A DNA stretch of 64,000 nt, taken from positions 62,001 to 126,000 of the forward strand of contig WIXG01000049.1 in NCBI GenBank assembly GCA_009869945.1, read 5' to 3'. This stretch comes from Mesaphorura yosii. Lineage: Eukaryota; Arthropoda; Collembola; Poduromorpha; Tullbergiidae. The translations under genes were made by a program, and so were the position numbers. Positions 11,001-26,000 of the stretch are shown in pieces. The notes beneath the pieces are model-generated. The model worked only from the letters and a program-made list of their open reading frames with translations, searched no databases and was not told where the DNA came from. How positions within the stretch are numbered: the stretch's first letter is position 1; every line of letters begins with the position of its first letter.

Positions 11001-14000
11001 CTTCTCGTCCTTGATCTTGATGAGTCCCACGTCATCCGAATTGCCGTTGGATGACGGAGGAAGCTGAATCTGGAGTTCAGTAGGGCGTAGTGGGGGCGGC
11101 GGTGGAAACTTTCCAAACTGGTCGAGGACACGGTCATCATCATTCGACTTTGTAGTACTGTGATTATTCAGGGCTTGCTCCTTGTCGATGACTCCATTGG
11201 GAGAAGTGTCCTTGCGGCCGTCTGCAGCGCCGGGAGAACCGTCTTCCTTCACTTTGTCGGAACTTTCACTGTTCAGTTTTTCTGCCTTCTCATTCGTCAC
11301 ATCACACACTTTGTCATTCAATTCATGGACTGCATTTCCGGACACGGGGTCACTCTGCTTGGATTCAGTCGCCACGAGGGTGGGGCTGTTGTCACCGCCT
11401 TGAATGGTGGGAGTTTCTTCGCCAGGCGAAGGGGACGAGGTGCGAGAACTGTTCTCGACGTCTGCGCCATCTTCATTGTCATTGTCCAGCTCGATATTCT
11501 CAACTTCATCGTCAATTGAGGAGCCAGCCGAGCTACCGGAGGGGCTCTGCAATTAGGAGTAAACAGTTATAATATATGGAGCAAACTCAAGTAGAGTGGC
11601 ATAAAATCATCAATTACCTCTGCACGCTCGTGCTTCCTCTTCTTGGATCGCCGTGCTTTGTCGTCTCCTCCAGCTCGCTTCCTCGTATTTGGAGCTGGGC
11701 TGGCTGCGTTGCTCTTGTGCTTGCTTTTATCACTTGAGGATGAAGTATTGCTGGCGGCTCCAGGCGATTTACGCCCGGAATTTTTCATTTCTGGTTCTGG
11801 AGTGCTGGTACCACTTCCTCGTTTTGGTCGGCTTCTAGCGTTCTGTAAAATACAAACAAACCAACCACAGTTAGAATTGAATTGGGCAGAAGTTCTGCTA
11901 GTCAATGATTATATATGACTAATTTCTCTCGAATTCAGTCAAAATTTGCAACGGAAGACAAGTAAACACTGAAACCAATAAAGAAAAGAAACAAAAGGGC
12001 GAAGTGAATTCGAGAGAACTACGATAACAAAACATGCTCATTGCGAAACGCGTGGATGTGATGTTATGAAGTTTGAATTACATTTGTTGGAGACTTTACC
12101 AATTCTTTGGTTCGTGTTCGTGTACGAATGCGACCCTCATCATCATGAACTACAGGTCGGAAGAGGTACGGTGCTTCTTTTGGTCCATCGCCATCAAGAA
12201 GTGGAAGATCTCCGTATTTCTTAAAATGTACACGACAGTCAGTACACAGCAGGACTTTCTCCTTCCCAGCATGGTGCCAATCCTTTGAATCTTCAAGGAG
12301 TAAAAAAGTAATAACATCAATTTTAATATTGTATTGCATTGCATCGCACGCAGGTATCTTGCGAGCACGGCACAGACAGGCATCAGGCAACCTGTCCTTC
12401 CGCCGCTGTGCACGCACGCAAGCTTTCTTGCTTGTGGTATGTAAATATTAGCGGGATTGATAAGGTATAAATCTTACTTGTGGTAAAACAATGGCGACAG
12501 TGGTATCCGCTCAGATCTCGTGAGTCGGAATCCTCCTCGGAATTGTCGTCCTCACTTGCTGAGCTCAAGTCGCCTGCGGAAACGAGAAACAACCAAAGCA
12601 TTAGCAAGCACGTACAGCGACAGAGTTGATAAAGTTTCAATTGACAAATTAGCGCATTGCGCAAACGCGTACCAGGCTCTTCTTTGTTGTTGCGTGAGTT
12701 TCGTGGGGCACGAATTCGTCTCAAGACACTTTGTCTGCGATGACGCCGGTGGGTACGGCTGGGCCCTGCGCCGGGCGTCTTCTTCCAGAGGTAATAGAAT
12801 TCTACGAGTTCACTGATTTCTTTGTGTGGCAACAATTCTTTCCGTACACGGAAGAAATTCTTTCCAAATTGTCTCAGTCCTTTTACAAAGCGTTTCTGTT
12901 GCAAGCAGACAAACGTCATTTAGATTTTTTGATCTTTTCACACTAACCTGAGTACATCCCAAGTTAGGCAGCAGCGCTCGGGTGCCAGACAAACTGTGTC
13001 AGAAGTTCTCACCGTTTCATCTTCTGACCATTTTTTATCGATTCCTTTTGGAACAGGACACTTTACTAATGCTTGCAATGCTTTACCCGGATCGTATCCA
13101 GAGTCGTGAAGCTAGAAACAGAAAAGTCATTAGAAAGCCGCCTGACGTGGACGCAGGTTAATTCAATCAATGTGACGTGACTTACAACTGAAAGTGCGTT
13201 GATAGTCGTATCGTCGCGTGAAGCTGCTAGACAACCATCATCTGGAGAGCCGCCTGTAATAAGTAGAAGTATAGTATAGGTTAGTAAAATGTTACTGTTA
13301 TTTCGTAGCTCATGATTACTTTCATACTCCTTCCTCTTAGTTGTTAATTACTCTTGTTCATTAACCATCACACATTTTATGATTAAACTAAAAAATAATA
13401 AATAACAAGTACTAACCATCACACATTCCAGCAAATGCAGCCATAGAACGCGCTGCCCTTAAGTACATAACCAAGTCCGCGTCCACGGTGATGCCTGGTC
13501 GCCAACATATTTCTTCGAGTTCTTCACGACGGACAGGAGTATCGAGTTGGAGCTCAGGAAGTTTCGCCTGCCACAAACACACAAGTTAAATGGCATTGTC
13601 AACGATCGGGGTCGATGACACGTACAACAAGTTGCTCGTGCTCTCGGACGAGTAATTTTAAAAACGTACTGTTTTAACGAGAATGGTGGACGGTCTGGCA
13701 GTTAAGCTTACCTGGTGAAAACAGCAGTGAACATATTATGTAAGTACCTTAAGCTCTCTTAATTGTGTAATGATAATTATACTCTGCCTCATCACAACAA
13801 TCACCGACTGTCCAATATTAATTTTCAATGACCAATGAAGTGAAGTGAAGATTAAACCTTTTTTACGCATATTACGCGAGCAATTAAACGTGTCACTTGA
13901 AACCTGATTCGCGCGCCGAACAATAATAGCACGAACAGCACAAATATAAGCTCTGAACAAATATTTCACGAACCTGATGAGACGGGCCGACCCGTATTTC

Positions 14001-17000
14001 GCCTGAAAGTGAGAACAATTCAAATTAGACTCGGTCTGGACACAAGCATTAGGACGATTGGAAAGACAAGGGTCGTATGGGAATCTTACCCTGAGTAGAA
14101 GCCAGCCTGCGGGTTTCCGGATTATAGCCTAAAAGGTAGAAGAAGCTGTCTGGATGTGGCTTGAATTTTTCAGTAAGTGTCGATAACTCGGAAAAATGGT
14201 CCACACGACACACTCCCCTGCAAAATAGTTCACAGTCAGTTAGTTCCAACTTCACAGCACCAAATTACACCTTGGCGTACCTGAGGACAGACACTGGGTA
14301 GGTGTCTGTGGCGTCTGAGATAAAAAGTTCACGACCGCTGAGTTCAGGAAATAATTGAACCGATTTATTGCACCCTGTGTACACAAAACATACAAAATTA
14401 AGTCATCGCTACCGTCCTAATGTCCGCTTAAGCACTTTAACCGCAACCACTCACCGTTTGACTCCACAGAAGTGATTCTGTCTTGAATTAGAAGCTGGTA
14501 CACAGTTTCAGGAACCTATAGAATCATTAAGTTAAATTAATGAAACCATTAAATTCGGGAACGTATAGAACCTGAGGATTAGGCTTAAGATCAAATTTAT
14601 GATTTGTGTTTGAACTTACCTCACACGGCCTGTAGAACCATTTGATGTGGACCATCAACGTGTCCCGCTTGCTCTGCAAGGGCCAAACAGATACACTCAA
14701 TTAAAAAGGTGCACAAATTCGCTTTCACGGATCGCGCGTGTCATCCAGTCATATAATCAATTTATCGCCTACGCGTCTACGCGTGTTTATCGCATATAGC
14801 ATATTATTTAATTACCCATTATTGTAATTGCGACTGCATTGCCAAACGCAAGCACAAAACTTTCGATGTTGGCTTTTACTTTGGTATTGCTTTGGCTTGG
14901 CTTAACTCTCGTCGTAAATGTAAACCCTGAACCAAATTTCACAGCCACACTTGCATCCAGAACGTAAATACACAAATACACCGTTCGCAAAGCACAAATC
15001 TTCACAACTAGTATAATTATTAGGTTATGGTACACCAATTTACAAATTACAGTAGGCGAAGAAGTACGACGTACACACAACACGACAAATTACATCTTGG
15101 TCGTGGTCCAGTCCAAGCCGTGGCCGTATTGACTGACGTGTGAAAGTAAATTCTATTTCTGGCACGGTGAAAGTACCGCAGCTTACTCGAATTGTCCACC
15201 GTTAAATTAATTGCGTGCGGTACACAAAATGCAAACACAAGCTCAGTGCCATCAGACAGTTTACGTATGGCCTCTGCTTCTGGAGTTGGACTTGGACTGA
15301 ATATTTTACAATTTCACTTTTACTATGCGAATAGCCCGTTCAGCCATTTTTCTTACACTGGGTCCTATGTTGCCAAACTGTTCATACCTACACGCTATAA
15401 AGTATGTGTATGCTCTTAACTCTACGCTCTACGTTCAGCGCTACGCTATGCTGCTGGTACGTGGTTATTGAATTGAATTGAAAAAGGGAGAAGCGAACGA
15501 ACGAGTGAACGAGCTGGCTCACTGTGGCTCCAAGCGAACGAAGAACGACCGAAGCCCACTACGCCTGCCACTGCCACTACGCACGGACCGACCGAACCTC
15601 ACAAGAAATCGCATCGCATCGCCTTTCGCGTAACGTAGTCGTAGCGTACAAAAAAAATTGTATACATTTTGATAATGTGTACACACTTTAGTTCAAGATT
15701 TGTTCACATTGTCGCCAACTCTTCTTACCCCTTCTGGTACGCCGCGGCCGGCCGCAAACGCAATGTACTTCATTGCTCAATGCTCTTGCTCGGTAATGGT
15801 AATGGTACAGTGTAGCTAATCTCATCCATCTCATGTCATCATCATAAACATCTTGCAACTTGCCACTTGCCATCAGAGTAGGCTGCACGGTCAGGCCACT
15901 TAGCAGTGCAAAATGCTTAAATGCACAAGATTTTCTTGCCGTGACATGACGCGCTCGCAGTTCTCCGATGAACGCGTCGTCGTGTCGAGCAATTGGAACT
16001 CATTGAAATTAAAGATGATAGGCAGAGATGAAGATGGTTAAAGGAGTGCCAGAACCGTCGCCTCATCAAAATCGAAACAGATGCTAATCTTATCAGATCC
16101 TTGTAAATTGTGACAGATAAAAACGCAAATCACCAATCACCAGCAGAAATAAGCCACACGCGAGATGCTGCTGTACCGCGTGAACGTGAAACCGCACCGT
16201 TTCCCATAATCGCATTAGAAAAGACGAGACCACCACCGGATCGGATCATTTCTCGTTTCATTTCATCCCTCGCCTGTCTTTGCCTTGCATTGTGTGAATG
16301 TGACGCGATGCCCGGTCGTGCCATACTCTGCCCGGAAAAGGAAAAGATGCGGATGCGGATCTTTACGCAAAAGGGCACCACACAAAGTTTACCCTCACCA
16401 CTCGCCTTCGCCCTGCCTGCCGTGCCCTGCCACCACCACCTTTCAGGCAGCTAGTGCACGAGAAGGGAGGTGCGCAGCTCACGGAGTCTGCGGTTCGCTC
16501 ACGAGATCGAGTCATGATCATCTCGGGTGAGGTTGAAGTTGCAACCAGCGATGTTAGCGAAGGCAAGCAGGGATGTGAGAGATTTTTGGAAAGATGCGGA
16601 CGCGGAGAGACGACGACGAAGACGAGAGGCAAGCGAGTGGAGAGGAAACCACAGAATACATTATTATAATCCTATCATTTTCCATTCTACTCTGCAATCT
16701 ACAAAACTTCAATGCACGAGACACGACAGACGCCAACAACTTGTGCCGTGCCGTGTCTGAAACTGAAAGAAACTTGCGACTTGCAAATCTGTCGTCTCCT
16801 CCAAACTTGCGACTCACGAGCCGTGAGCACCTTTCGCATTCCAAGCACGACCTGCATCTTGTGCCCGCCCTGTCTTGGAGACAATATTGCCAGGCAGGCT
16901 AGGCCACCAAGACCAAAAATGTGAATCCAAGAAGAGCGATCTGCCATTCGCCATGACTTGACGAGGGCCAAAGTATCACTTCGCTCTTGAACAGCTTGTT

Positions 17001-20000
17001 ATCGTGATCTCGTCATTCACATTGTGACTTTTGCGACAATTATGTACTCACAAATTAGTGAAATAGCGTCCAGCACCAGCACGTTGCACTACGCAGATCA
17101 GAGATCACAAGGTGAAGCGTGAAAGCTCGTGAGCTCGTCAATCAGTCGTCAGATTCTTTCTTTTGACACATTTCGTCTGTGCCCATGCCCATAGTGCTAC
17201 TTTAGATTTGGCTTTGACTTGACTCCTACCTTCATTTTCGATTTTCCAAGCCCGTTCGTTCCACGCTTTGCCTTGCTTTAGGGCTTTCTTAAAAGATTAC
17301 ATTTATTATAGGCTAAAGAGCGTACATCATCTTTACTTCATCTTCCGCTCCTGCCTACCTCCGCTTCGCTTTGTTCGTGTTCAGTTCATCTTCTTAGAGC
17401 CACAAGAATCTGGCTTGGCTTCGGCTGCAATCCTGTCACATCTCATCTCATCATCATCTGTCTAATCTCTGCATACACGCCTGAGCACGAACCGCAACCG
17501 TGAAGTGAAGACTCAAGCCAGGTAGCTCAGGAGCTCAGCAGATTGAATTGGCAGCAGCTTTTGGCATTGTCGCCGTCGTTGTCCAGAAACCAAGTCAAAA
17601 TTCAAATCGGGATCCGAATTTTTAAAATCGCAATCCAAATCAAGCCCAAATCCAACTAAACCAAGCTCGCATTTACTGTCTTTTCTCTTTCTTGCTGCAT
17701 ACTTCTATTGTCTTAATCAACAAGAAGCACAGACCGTCTGGTCGCGTTGACGTACATGATGATGGAGAGATGAAAAGAAATCAAGTCAAGATTCAGATTC
17801 ACGATTCAAAGACGAAACAAGAGCAGCACAGAAAAGAGAGTTGAAGTTGAAGTCTTTTCACCGAAAATTCATAATAAAACCGACCGTGTCGTGGCTCCCT
17901 GCCTTGCAGTGCTGGCCGTGCAAATGCCGTTTCGCCTTTCGCGTTGGTTCCGGCTTCCAGCAAGCAGCACGTACTTATTAATCCGTCACTGGAGAAGATG
18001 CTGGCGCTGGCAGTGGCACGGCACACGCAATCCGCGTTCAGGAGAGGAAAGAAAAGACACAAGACCAACCAAGACATGAAAGTCTTGTAAAAGATTCAGT
18101 AGCCAGGCCAGGCCGTGCTGGATGTGGATCTTCTGGAGAAAGAATTCTTGTATTCTGAAGTATTTTCTCGTAACTCGTTTAGCAGCAGCTACAGCATAAA
18201 ATGCCAATTCATTCTGCTCTTTCTGAGTCCTGCCACAAATTCCTTGTAACTTGTAACTCGTAGTCGTCGTCGCTCGGAACTCGTAACCTTTTAACCTTGT
18301 CTCGCACCGTGCGGTCCACTTACTCGACCGCGACGACAAATTGCCACGTCGCAATTCGCTTTGCCAGATGTAAGTTAATTTCGTCGAATTCGCTATCGTT
18401 GACGCTACCACCAAAAAACTAGTGCTAATCAAAGATACTTCGTCTTAAAATCTGAGTATGCCGTACGCGTAAATTGAACGACTAACGACGCTAAGCACCA
18501 AGGCGGTCTGGTGGCGCATCTCGCGTCGTTGTCATTTCCGCCTAAACGGCCAGATGACAAGCTCACAGATCACCCTTTCAATTTCTCACTTTTTCTCATC
18601 GCGGTGCACGGTTCACGTAACTCTCAGCTCGTAACTCTTTTGTATTGCATTGTATCGTGTGCAAAGAGAAAAGAAAGAACCCCGGCAACTCCGGTTCGGA
18701 TTCCCTTTTCACCAGCGGCAGCAATCTTTCTCTTACTTTTTTTACATCTCGACGACCGAGCGACCAACTTTCTGCGCCATGCCATGCCGTCGGTGGCGTA
18801 TCCTTTTATTTCATCTCGCATCAAACGCATCTGCTCTGCTCTTTTGCTTCGTGTTTCGCGTACACGCAACGAAAATGCAACGCGACGCAGCCAACTCTTA
18901 ACTCTTTCATCCGCATAACTCCTTTCGCATGCGTTTGACACTTTGCAAATCACAAATCAAAATCACGACCACAAATACGAGTGCGAGTGTGGGCTCAATT
19001 TCTTCGACAACATTTATCGCACTTAGTGTCCTTTAATTATTCAAAGCAAGCGTGCGAAAACTTACCCGTTTGAATTCCTGGATCGTGCAGATGAAGAAGG
19101 GCAGGTCGGCACGCTGACTTTCAATGTACACGGAATCTGAAATGAGAATAAGAAATAAGAAATTTATTAGCTTACTAACAAGACTGAACTTTGGTGACAC
19201 TTGCAATTTTATTGCCACTGCCACTGCCGCGTGGCTCGGCTAGATGCGAGAATTTATTTTTAGTACCTCATAAAACGTGAGCCGTGAATCTTTTGCTACG
19301 ATACTAAACCCAGTGTTTGCGTGTGTATACGACGCGAATATGATCTGTGTATGTATGCATTATCAATCTAATCTAATTATCCATTTCATTTCCAAATTAT
19401 TCGTGTCATTGTGTAGCGCCTGGTGTAATTCAGGCAGGTTAGAAAACGCGTACGCGTACGAGGCGAGATGAAGTTAAAAAATATTATGAGTCTTATGAGC
19501 ATAAAGCATAACAAGAATACGTGCCTGCCTGGCAGCCAGGCAAGACCCTCGACTCTTAACAGCCAAACCAACCCAGGCTCAAGTATTCATTGCCTCCTCG
19601 GCTCGTCAGTAACAAAATGCAACAACCTCTGAGGAATCTCCACAGCCACAGCACAGCAGTTCAGTTTAGCAGTGTAAAAAGGATTACCAGCACAAACCAA
19701 AGCCCATCACAGCTTCGCAGCTTCACAGCACAGCGCAGGCAAAAGGGAAGAAACCAAAGTTGTAAATTTAAGTTTGAAGTTTAAAAGAACAACAGCAAAA
19801 ATAAATAATCTCGACAAATCTCTTGTACTCGCGAACACACAGCATAGCGCCAACTTTTCATCCGGTGAACCCCCAATTCGCACTCGCACATCACGTTTTG
19901 TGCGAGCACAGCAATAAAAAGGAACAAAACGTAATTAACATCATTGGGCCAGTAATTCACTTCACACGAGCGCGTAATGATGTGAAATTTGGCTCATTAT

Positions 20001-23000
20001 TCGCGACGGTCCCTAAAAGGCAAGCAGGCAAGGCAAAAAGCAAAAGGCGATGATGACTTCAATCGCGAATCTCGCACGCATTAACAAGCGAACAAAACTT
20101 ACAAATCTCAAGCGCTGAGCTCGTAACAGAAACAAAAGAAACAATGAGCAAAAGCTGCTAATTGAGTGGCCATGAGTGCTCATGGTCGATTTACGTTCTG
20201 CTGCTGTCACTTTTGCGATTGTGATTATTTATTCTGTCATGCCGTCCGTCGCTGTCACAGTCGCTCAGCCGTTGATTGCGTAATTAACTCGTAGTCGTAG
20301 CTGTTGCTGTTGTGGTTAATCAGGCTCAAAGCTCAAACCCAAGCTCAAGCTTAGTCTGAGTTTTAACGTGAGCTCAGACCAGGGCTCGAATTACATTCAT
20401 TAATTCAGTAATCGTGATCGTTTATTGATTGATAAGTATAGCAACTAAGCACACAGGCAGACAGAGCACAGGAAGATGAAAACAAGATTATCAAGGAAGG
20501 CGTGGAGACTACTAGTGCTGCTGCTAGATTGATAGACGAGTAACCAGACGAGAGATTCGTATTAGTAGGGGACCAGGCCGCGATCACGACCTGAGTCGAA
20601 CCGAATGCGGATCAGGAATTATTTGTATTGGGTTCGAACCCTCTTTAGATTCTTTTGTGTTCAGACTGCCGGGACCGGGAGCTCTTATTCATTATTATGA
20701 CTCTGGCGTACGTGCGTGTGCGTACGCGCACACTTCAATCAATTATTACCAATGCCCATGCCCATCGCCTTGCCATTGCGTTTAGTGACTGATAAGCAGA
20801 AGCCTCGCCGCGTCGGATCGTGCCGCTGGCGCGGTGAGAAGATAACCATTGAACCTGCTATCTGCTAAATGTGTAATCGTAATCGTGCTACGAAGATTGC
20901 CAAAAGTGCCATTGCCATTGCAATCGCCCGCCCTGCCCAGCATCTGATGCCCAGTATTATGATAATAGCTCGCATGAATGATGCACTGTGACTTTTCTGA
21001 TCTCGGCACTGAACCTCATTCCCAGCGATTCTCAGGCTGGCGAGGGCAGGACAGATTCACTTTTATTTGCTCAAGAGCCACCACCACCACAGTCTGCCCT
21101 GCTTGGATTATTTGACTGCCTTGACTTGACTATGGTGTGCTTCGTTTCGTCTGGTTTGGTTTCCCCTCTTTTGTCGTTGTCGCCTTCGTGGTCGTGGTGT
21201 GGCCGGTCCACATTTTTGCAAAGCAAAACTGCTCCTTTTCCGTACTTCGCCCGTTATTATTAGCAACTTAATACTCGAACTCGAACTCAGCCTGGTGCGG
21301 TATCTCGTTGGTCAGCCACTTCTGCACGCTCTTATCATAATTTACCAACAACACGCTCACAGGCTCACGGCTGGTTCACTGGCGAGAAGAAGAATTTAAT
21401 TCCTACCAGGCGCAGTAATAAATCATGTACAGATGAAAGCAGGATTGACACGTGAAGTGATTCAATTCAATGAGAAGGCGAATGCTATGCTGCCATGAAA
21501 TATTACCAGCCAAGCCAAAATGTGTGAAGGCACCAAAACGAACAACCGATACACCTACGTGTATTTCACTTGTATTATTCCACGATCGACCATTTAATTA
21601 AGCGGAAGAATGCGTTTCTGGAGATCCGGAGAATCAAACCATCATTGCATCGCGAAATCCGGCATACCGCGTAATCCGTCATTAACCCATTGAGTGCGGA
21701 TGCGGTCTATGTGAGATTGATATCGAGATATCAAGCAAATAATGTGTGCTGATTGGTATTTAGTCGGTATTTAGTGCGAACACAATCCGCAAAAGTACGC
21801 GCTATTCTACACACATAAATGAGGACGTGGATGAAGGATGGAGCCCATACATCTCGAGATTGGTTGCAAATTGGCTTGTAAAAAGTGCAGGAAAATATTT
21901 TATACTAGCACTGCGTTCAAGTGGCATGCAGTAAAAGTAAATCGGAAAAGATTATGAGTTGGTTGCATGGCATGGCATGGTGAGGAGGCCAGAGAACCAG
22001 AGAAATATGAAGCAATCACGATTTTGTAGCAAGAGAAGAAGATTTCATGTTGTTCATCTTCATCTTTTGATTCTTCAGCTCCCCTTCTGCAGCGAGTAGC
22101 AGCCAGCATGGCCCAGCCAGCGTACTTCATCTTTATTATTTTTCTCGCCTTTTTACTTTACTTATTCGTTATTCCCTGCCTGCCTGGCATTCCCTTCCTC
22201 GATCCATTCCATTCCTTTCTATTCTACCTTGTGCTTGTAACTCAGCTCGTCCTCCCTCACTGTTTGCTTGCTTGCATTGTGATTCTACAACAATAATTCC
22301 ATTCCATTCTCTCTTAAAACATCTTAGCTCTTCTGCTTATCCTCCTCGCCACCAGCCCAGTGCTGTCTCTTAAACTGTCTGCTATTGTTACTCATGTAAA
22401 ATCCTCAACTGCCTGCCTGAGCCTGCCGTTTTTGTGTTTGTACCTTTTGCATGCGGAACGGAAACAAATAAAATGTTTATACAGATAATATTGCATTCTG
22501 TACTGCATTTAGGTGTGGGAATAAAAATATCAACAGTTTAAGTGTTTAAGTGCACTGGAGATCAAATACTTTGACAAATGGTGAATGCGTAAAGAATCTC
22601 CACAGCGTTTTCGATTCATGTGAGTGTGATTGTAATCCGTCCGTTACTAAATCCTCATTGAATCGAGAGCTCAGGCTCGGGCAGGCTAAAGCACTTAATT
22701 AGGGCTTGTAATGAGCAAGGAGTGGCCAGCCGTGGTTCGTCTTGCCTTTGCCTTATCTTGTGTTTGTACATCTCAAAATCGTACCCGTAGCTCATTTTCA
22801 ATTTAAATGAAAAAGATCTCTTCTCGAAACAAGGAGCTAGCAGGGCCAATCAAATTAAAATTCAATGAACTGCTTACTGCTGGCGCTGCCAAGCTTCACT
22901 TCAGAAAGCGAATGCAAGCCACCCAAGACTTGCGACAAGAAAAGTCAACTTGTTTTCCGTTTTCCACTCCATATGCCGTGCAAAGCAAAGTCAAGTCAAA

Positions 23001-26000
23001 CCCAAAACCAAGTCAGACACTGACACGTAAAATATCAATATTCACATTCGGCTATTCGCTATTGTTAGCTGCCAGAAACTTTTACTGTCACCGAAAACAT
23101 CAAAAAGACTTCAAAGTAATTCCACGCGCGACAATTGAATGAATCGAACGTACAACGTACAGCATTTTACGTTACGAGTTGTTACAATGCGGAAATCTAT
23201 TATTTATTATGCCATGCTAGGCGATAGACGATGAATCGAGTACAACAGCCAGCCAAAACACGTACGCGTAATCTCTTCACTTAAGAAAGCAAATGGCAAA
23301 CAGCATATGCCATACATGTCGATACTTTCGTTATCGCATCTTACAGCAGGCAGGCGGCAGGGGCTATCGACTATCGATTCGCTAATTGAAAGATAAAGTT
23401 TAGATACGAGAAATCGCAATCGCGAATTGCATCTCCATTCGACGGCAACGACTCAGCCCGCCGGAGATCTTGAGGATATTAAAATTATTATTACTATTTG
23501 ATATTTGTATTGACAGAAGAACCGAAATGCCGAAACGCGACACGGAAGACGGAAGAAAAGTAAAGAGGAGACGAAACGACGAAACACGATAGAAAGTTTG
23601 AAAAGTCAAAGTCAAGTGAATGAATTTTGAAGGATTTCAGCGTAGCATTGCCAAGAGACAAATAAGAAAAGAATGAAAGCAACGCAGCCCGTAAGCCATG
23701 CCATGCCACGGTAAAAGCACGGCAAAAGGGCCAGCCAAGTCAAGCCAACGCTGGCAGAATGCAGAAGGTAAAGACCGGAAAAATCAATGGATATGATAGA
23801 CTCAAGACTCGCAGCGGCGGCAAGGCAAGATCCATTTTCATTCTCCCACACTCTGTGTATCTGAATGCCAGGCTGGGCATAGCAAAAGCTAAAGACATCC
23901 GAAAACACGAAACGACAAAGACACAAAGTAAAAGCGGAGCAGACAAAAGTGGAACCTTTTTACTTTAACTCGACTTAACTTTTCCCCATTTCTGCATTCG
24001 TATTCGCATTCTGCATTTTGTCATTTTGTGTTTTATGACTGACTGAGGTAAGTCGAGCCAAATGCACTTTGAATGTGGAAAATGCAACGCAAAAGACACA
24101 AATGTACAGTTCTTCTTGCAGCGCTGCTCGTTGTCCGCAGTTCACAGATTTATTGATAATGAAATTAATCATCATACGCACAGAAGGCACGGCCATGCAT
24201 TGCATTCGGAGTTCGTAGGACCTGCCTGCATTGAAATTACGCGATTAATAAAGCGCTTAGTGCTCATTTGCATAATCACATTTCAAACAGGTTTTTATTC
24301 GCCACTCGCCATTATTCGCGTATCGCGTTATGAGAAACCTGGCCAAAATAAATAACGAAATTCTTTTGTTTTCTAATGAATGCTCAATTCGCCATCGCTA
24401 ACGCATTCTCTGTTCGCTAATTCGACTTCGATTCCTCTTTATTTTGATTTATGCTGATAATAATAATAGAACAATCAATTTAATTGCATGCTGCCGTGCT
24501 GTGCGCTGTGTAGTGAGCCAACCACCTGTAATTAATACTTGGATGCAATTACAAACACAAATACATGCAATCTGCAAACTGCTTCAATTCTCCAATGCTT
24601 TTGCATTTGACGCTGCTGCTGTTTGTGTTGACGAAAGCTGGAAGCCTTGTTGATAAAGTTCATAGGAAAAGTTTCAAGAAGATCAAGTGCCGTGCCGTTG
24701 CCTGCCGTAAAGTAAAGCAAAGTCAAAGCCTTATGCAGTTCGCTATTTGCGTACGTATTTATAAGTATTTTATGTTACAAGTTCTTTCTCTCTTTCTTTA
24801 CTCGACTTCTTTCTAGTTTCCACACAGCTTTGAGCCAGTGTTGAGTAGTCGGTTGTTCAAGTTGAATAGCTCAATCTCAACGCTCGCTCGGCACGGCACG
24901 CAAGAAAGATGCAAACACAAACTCGCTATTGCTCTTATAAAGTGGAACGAATGTGCCGACACCCGAAAATGAGTTTTGAATAACACGATTTTTAACAACA
25001 GCAAAGCGCAGCAACAGCAACACCCTGCGTTCTTTCTTTTCTTTGGAGTTTGCATTTCCTCGTCTCATCACATCCAAAGCCAAAGCGAAGCCGCGCGCCG
25101 ACAGCGCAGCCGAGTCGAGACCAGGATGAACTCAATCTCAGCGTCTTGAGTCTTGTATCATCATCTCGCCTTAAGTACGTGTAATTTTGTGTTGATAATA
25201 GCCTTCATTACCTTTCCCGTGCTGTTATTGGATTTGGGAATCGCTATGACCTTTTTTATGTGCCTTTTTAAATGTGTAATAAAACCATGCCTCACTGCCT
25301 GCTCTGCGTCGCGTTTCTCGGTTCATCACAAGAAAGATGCGCGGATGAATGGCGATGCTATGGCATAAAGCATACGCGTTCAGGCTTTGTTAGTGTAACT
25401 AATTGACTGACTGTGACTGAAGCCGTCTCGCAATAAATTACGACGGATCCGTAAACTGTTATTAATAACCTTCTCGATGAACTTTTCTCGCCTTCGCCTC
25501 AGACGATCTCGTCAACTGACAAGAGAAACTTTGCATATTGCATTAATTAAATCCGTACTGCTAATTCGTGCTACACTCGCTTGTATGCCATATGTCAATA
25601 TTGCCAGACTGGGATGCATTCGCTGCATTGCGCGACACGGACCGCACGGACACGGCAGGGTTTGGGGTTTAATACTCCTTTGTGATTGTACGTGTGGGAA
25701 AACCGGTACGCAAGAGACAAGCCAGCCAGACCAGAGCGATGCCAGGGAATACGAATACAGCTAGTGAATAGGCAATAAACAGACAAGCATAAAAACATTA
25801 AACATGCACTTCAGCGACAGGCGCAGCAGAAGCGGCATCGCAAGCAGGACAGGACATTGGACTTTATTTACTTTTAATGCAATAATGCCGCCGAAGCCGA
25901 TATGCGATACCGGCAAATGCAGAGCCAAGCCAAGCCAAGCCAGTCTAGATTGCCGTTGCTTTGCTGGTTGCATTGAATTGCAAATAATGAAATACTGAAC

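Noticed and set aside
16110..16970. Cluster of overlapping 70-110 codon frames on both strands
   Set aside because: All lie within atrophin intron 3, have no domain, and overlap each other in several frames, as expected of stop-poor GC-richer intron sequence.
20625..20650. GGTTCGAACC, a tRNA B-box-like word
   Set aside because: No A box, acceptor stem or cloverleaf can be drawn on either strand around it.
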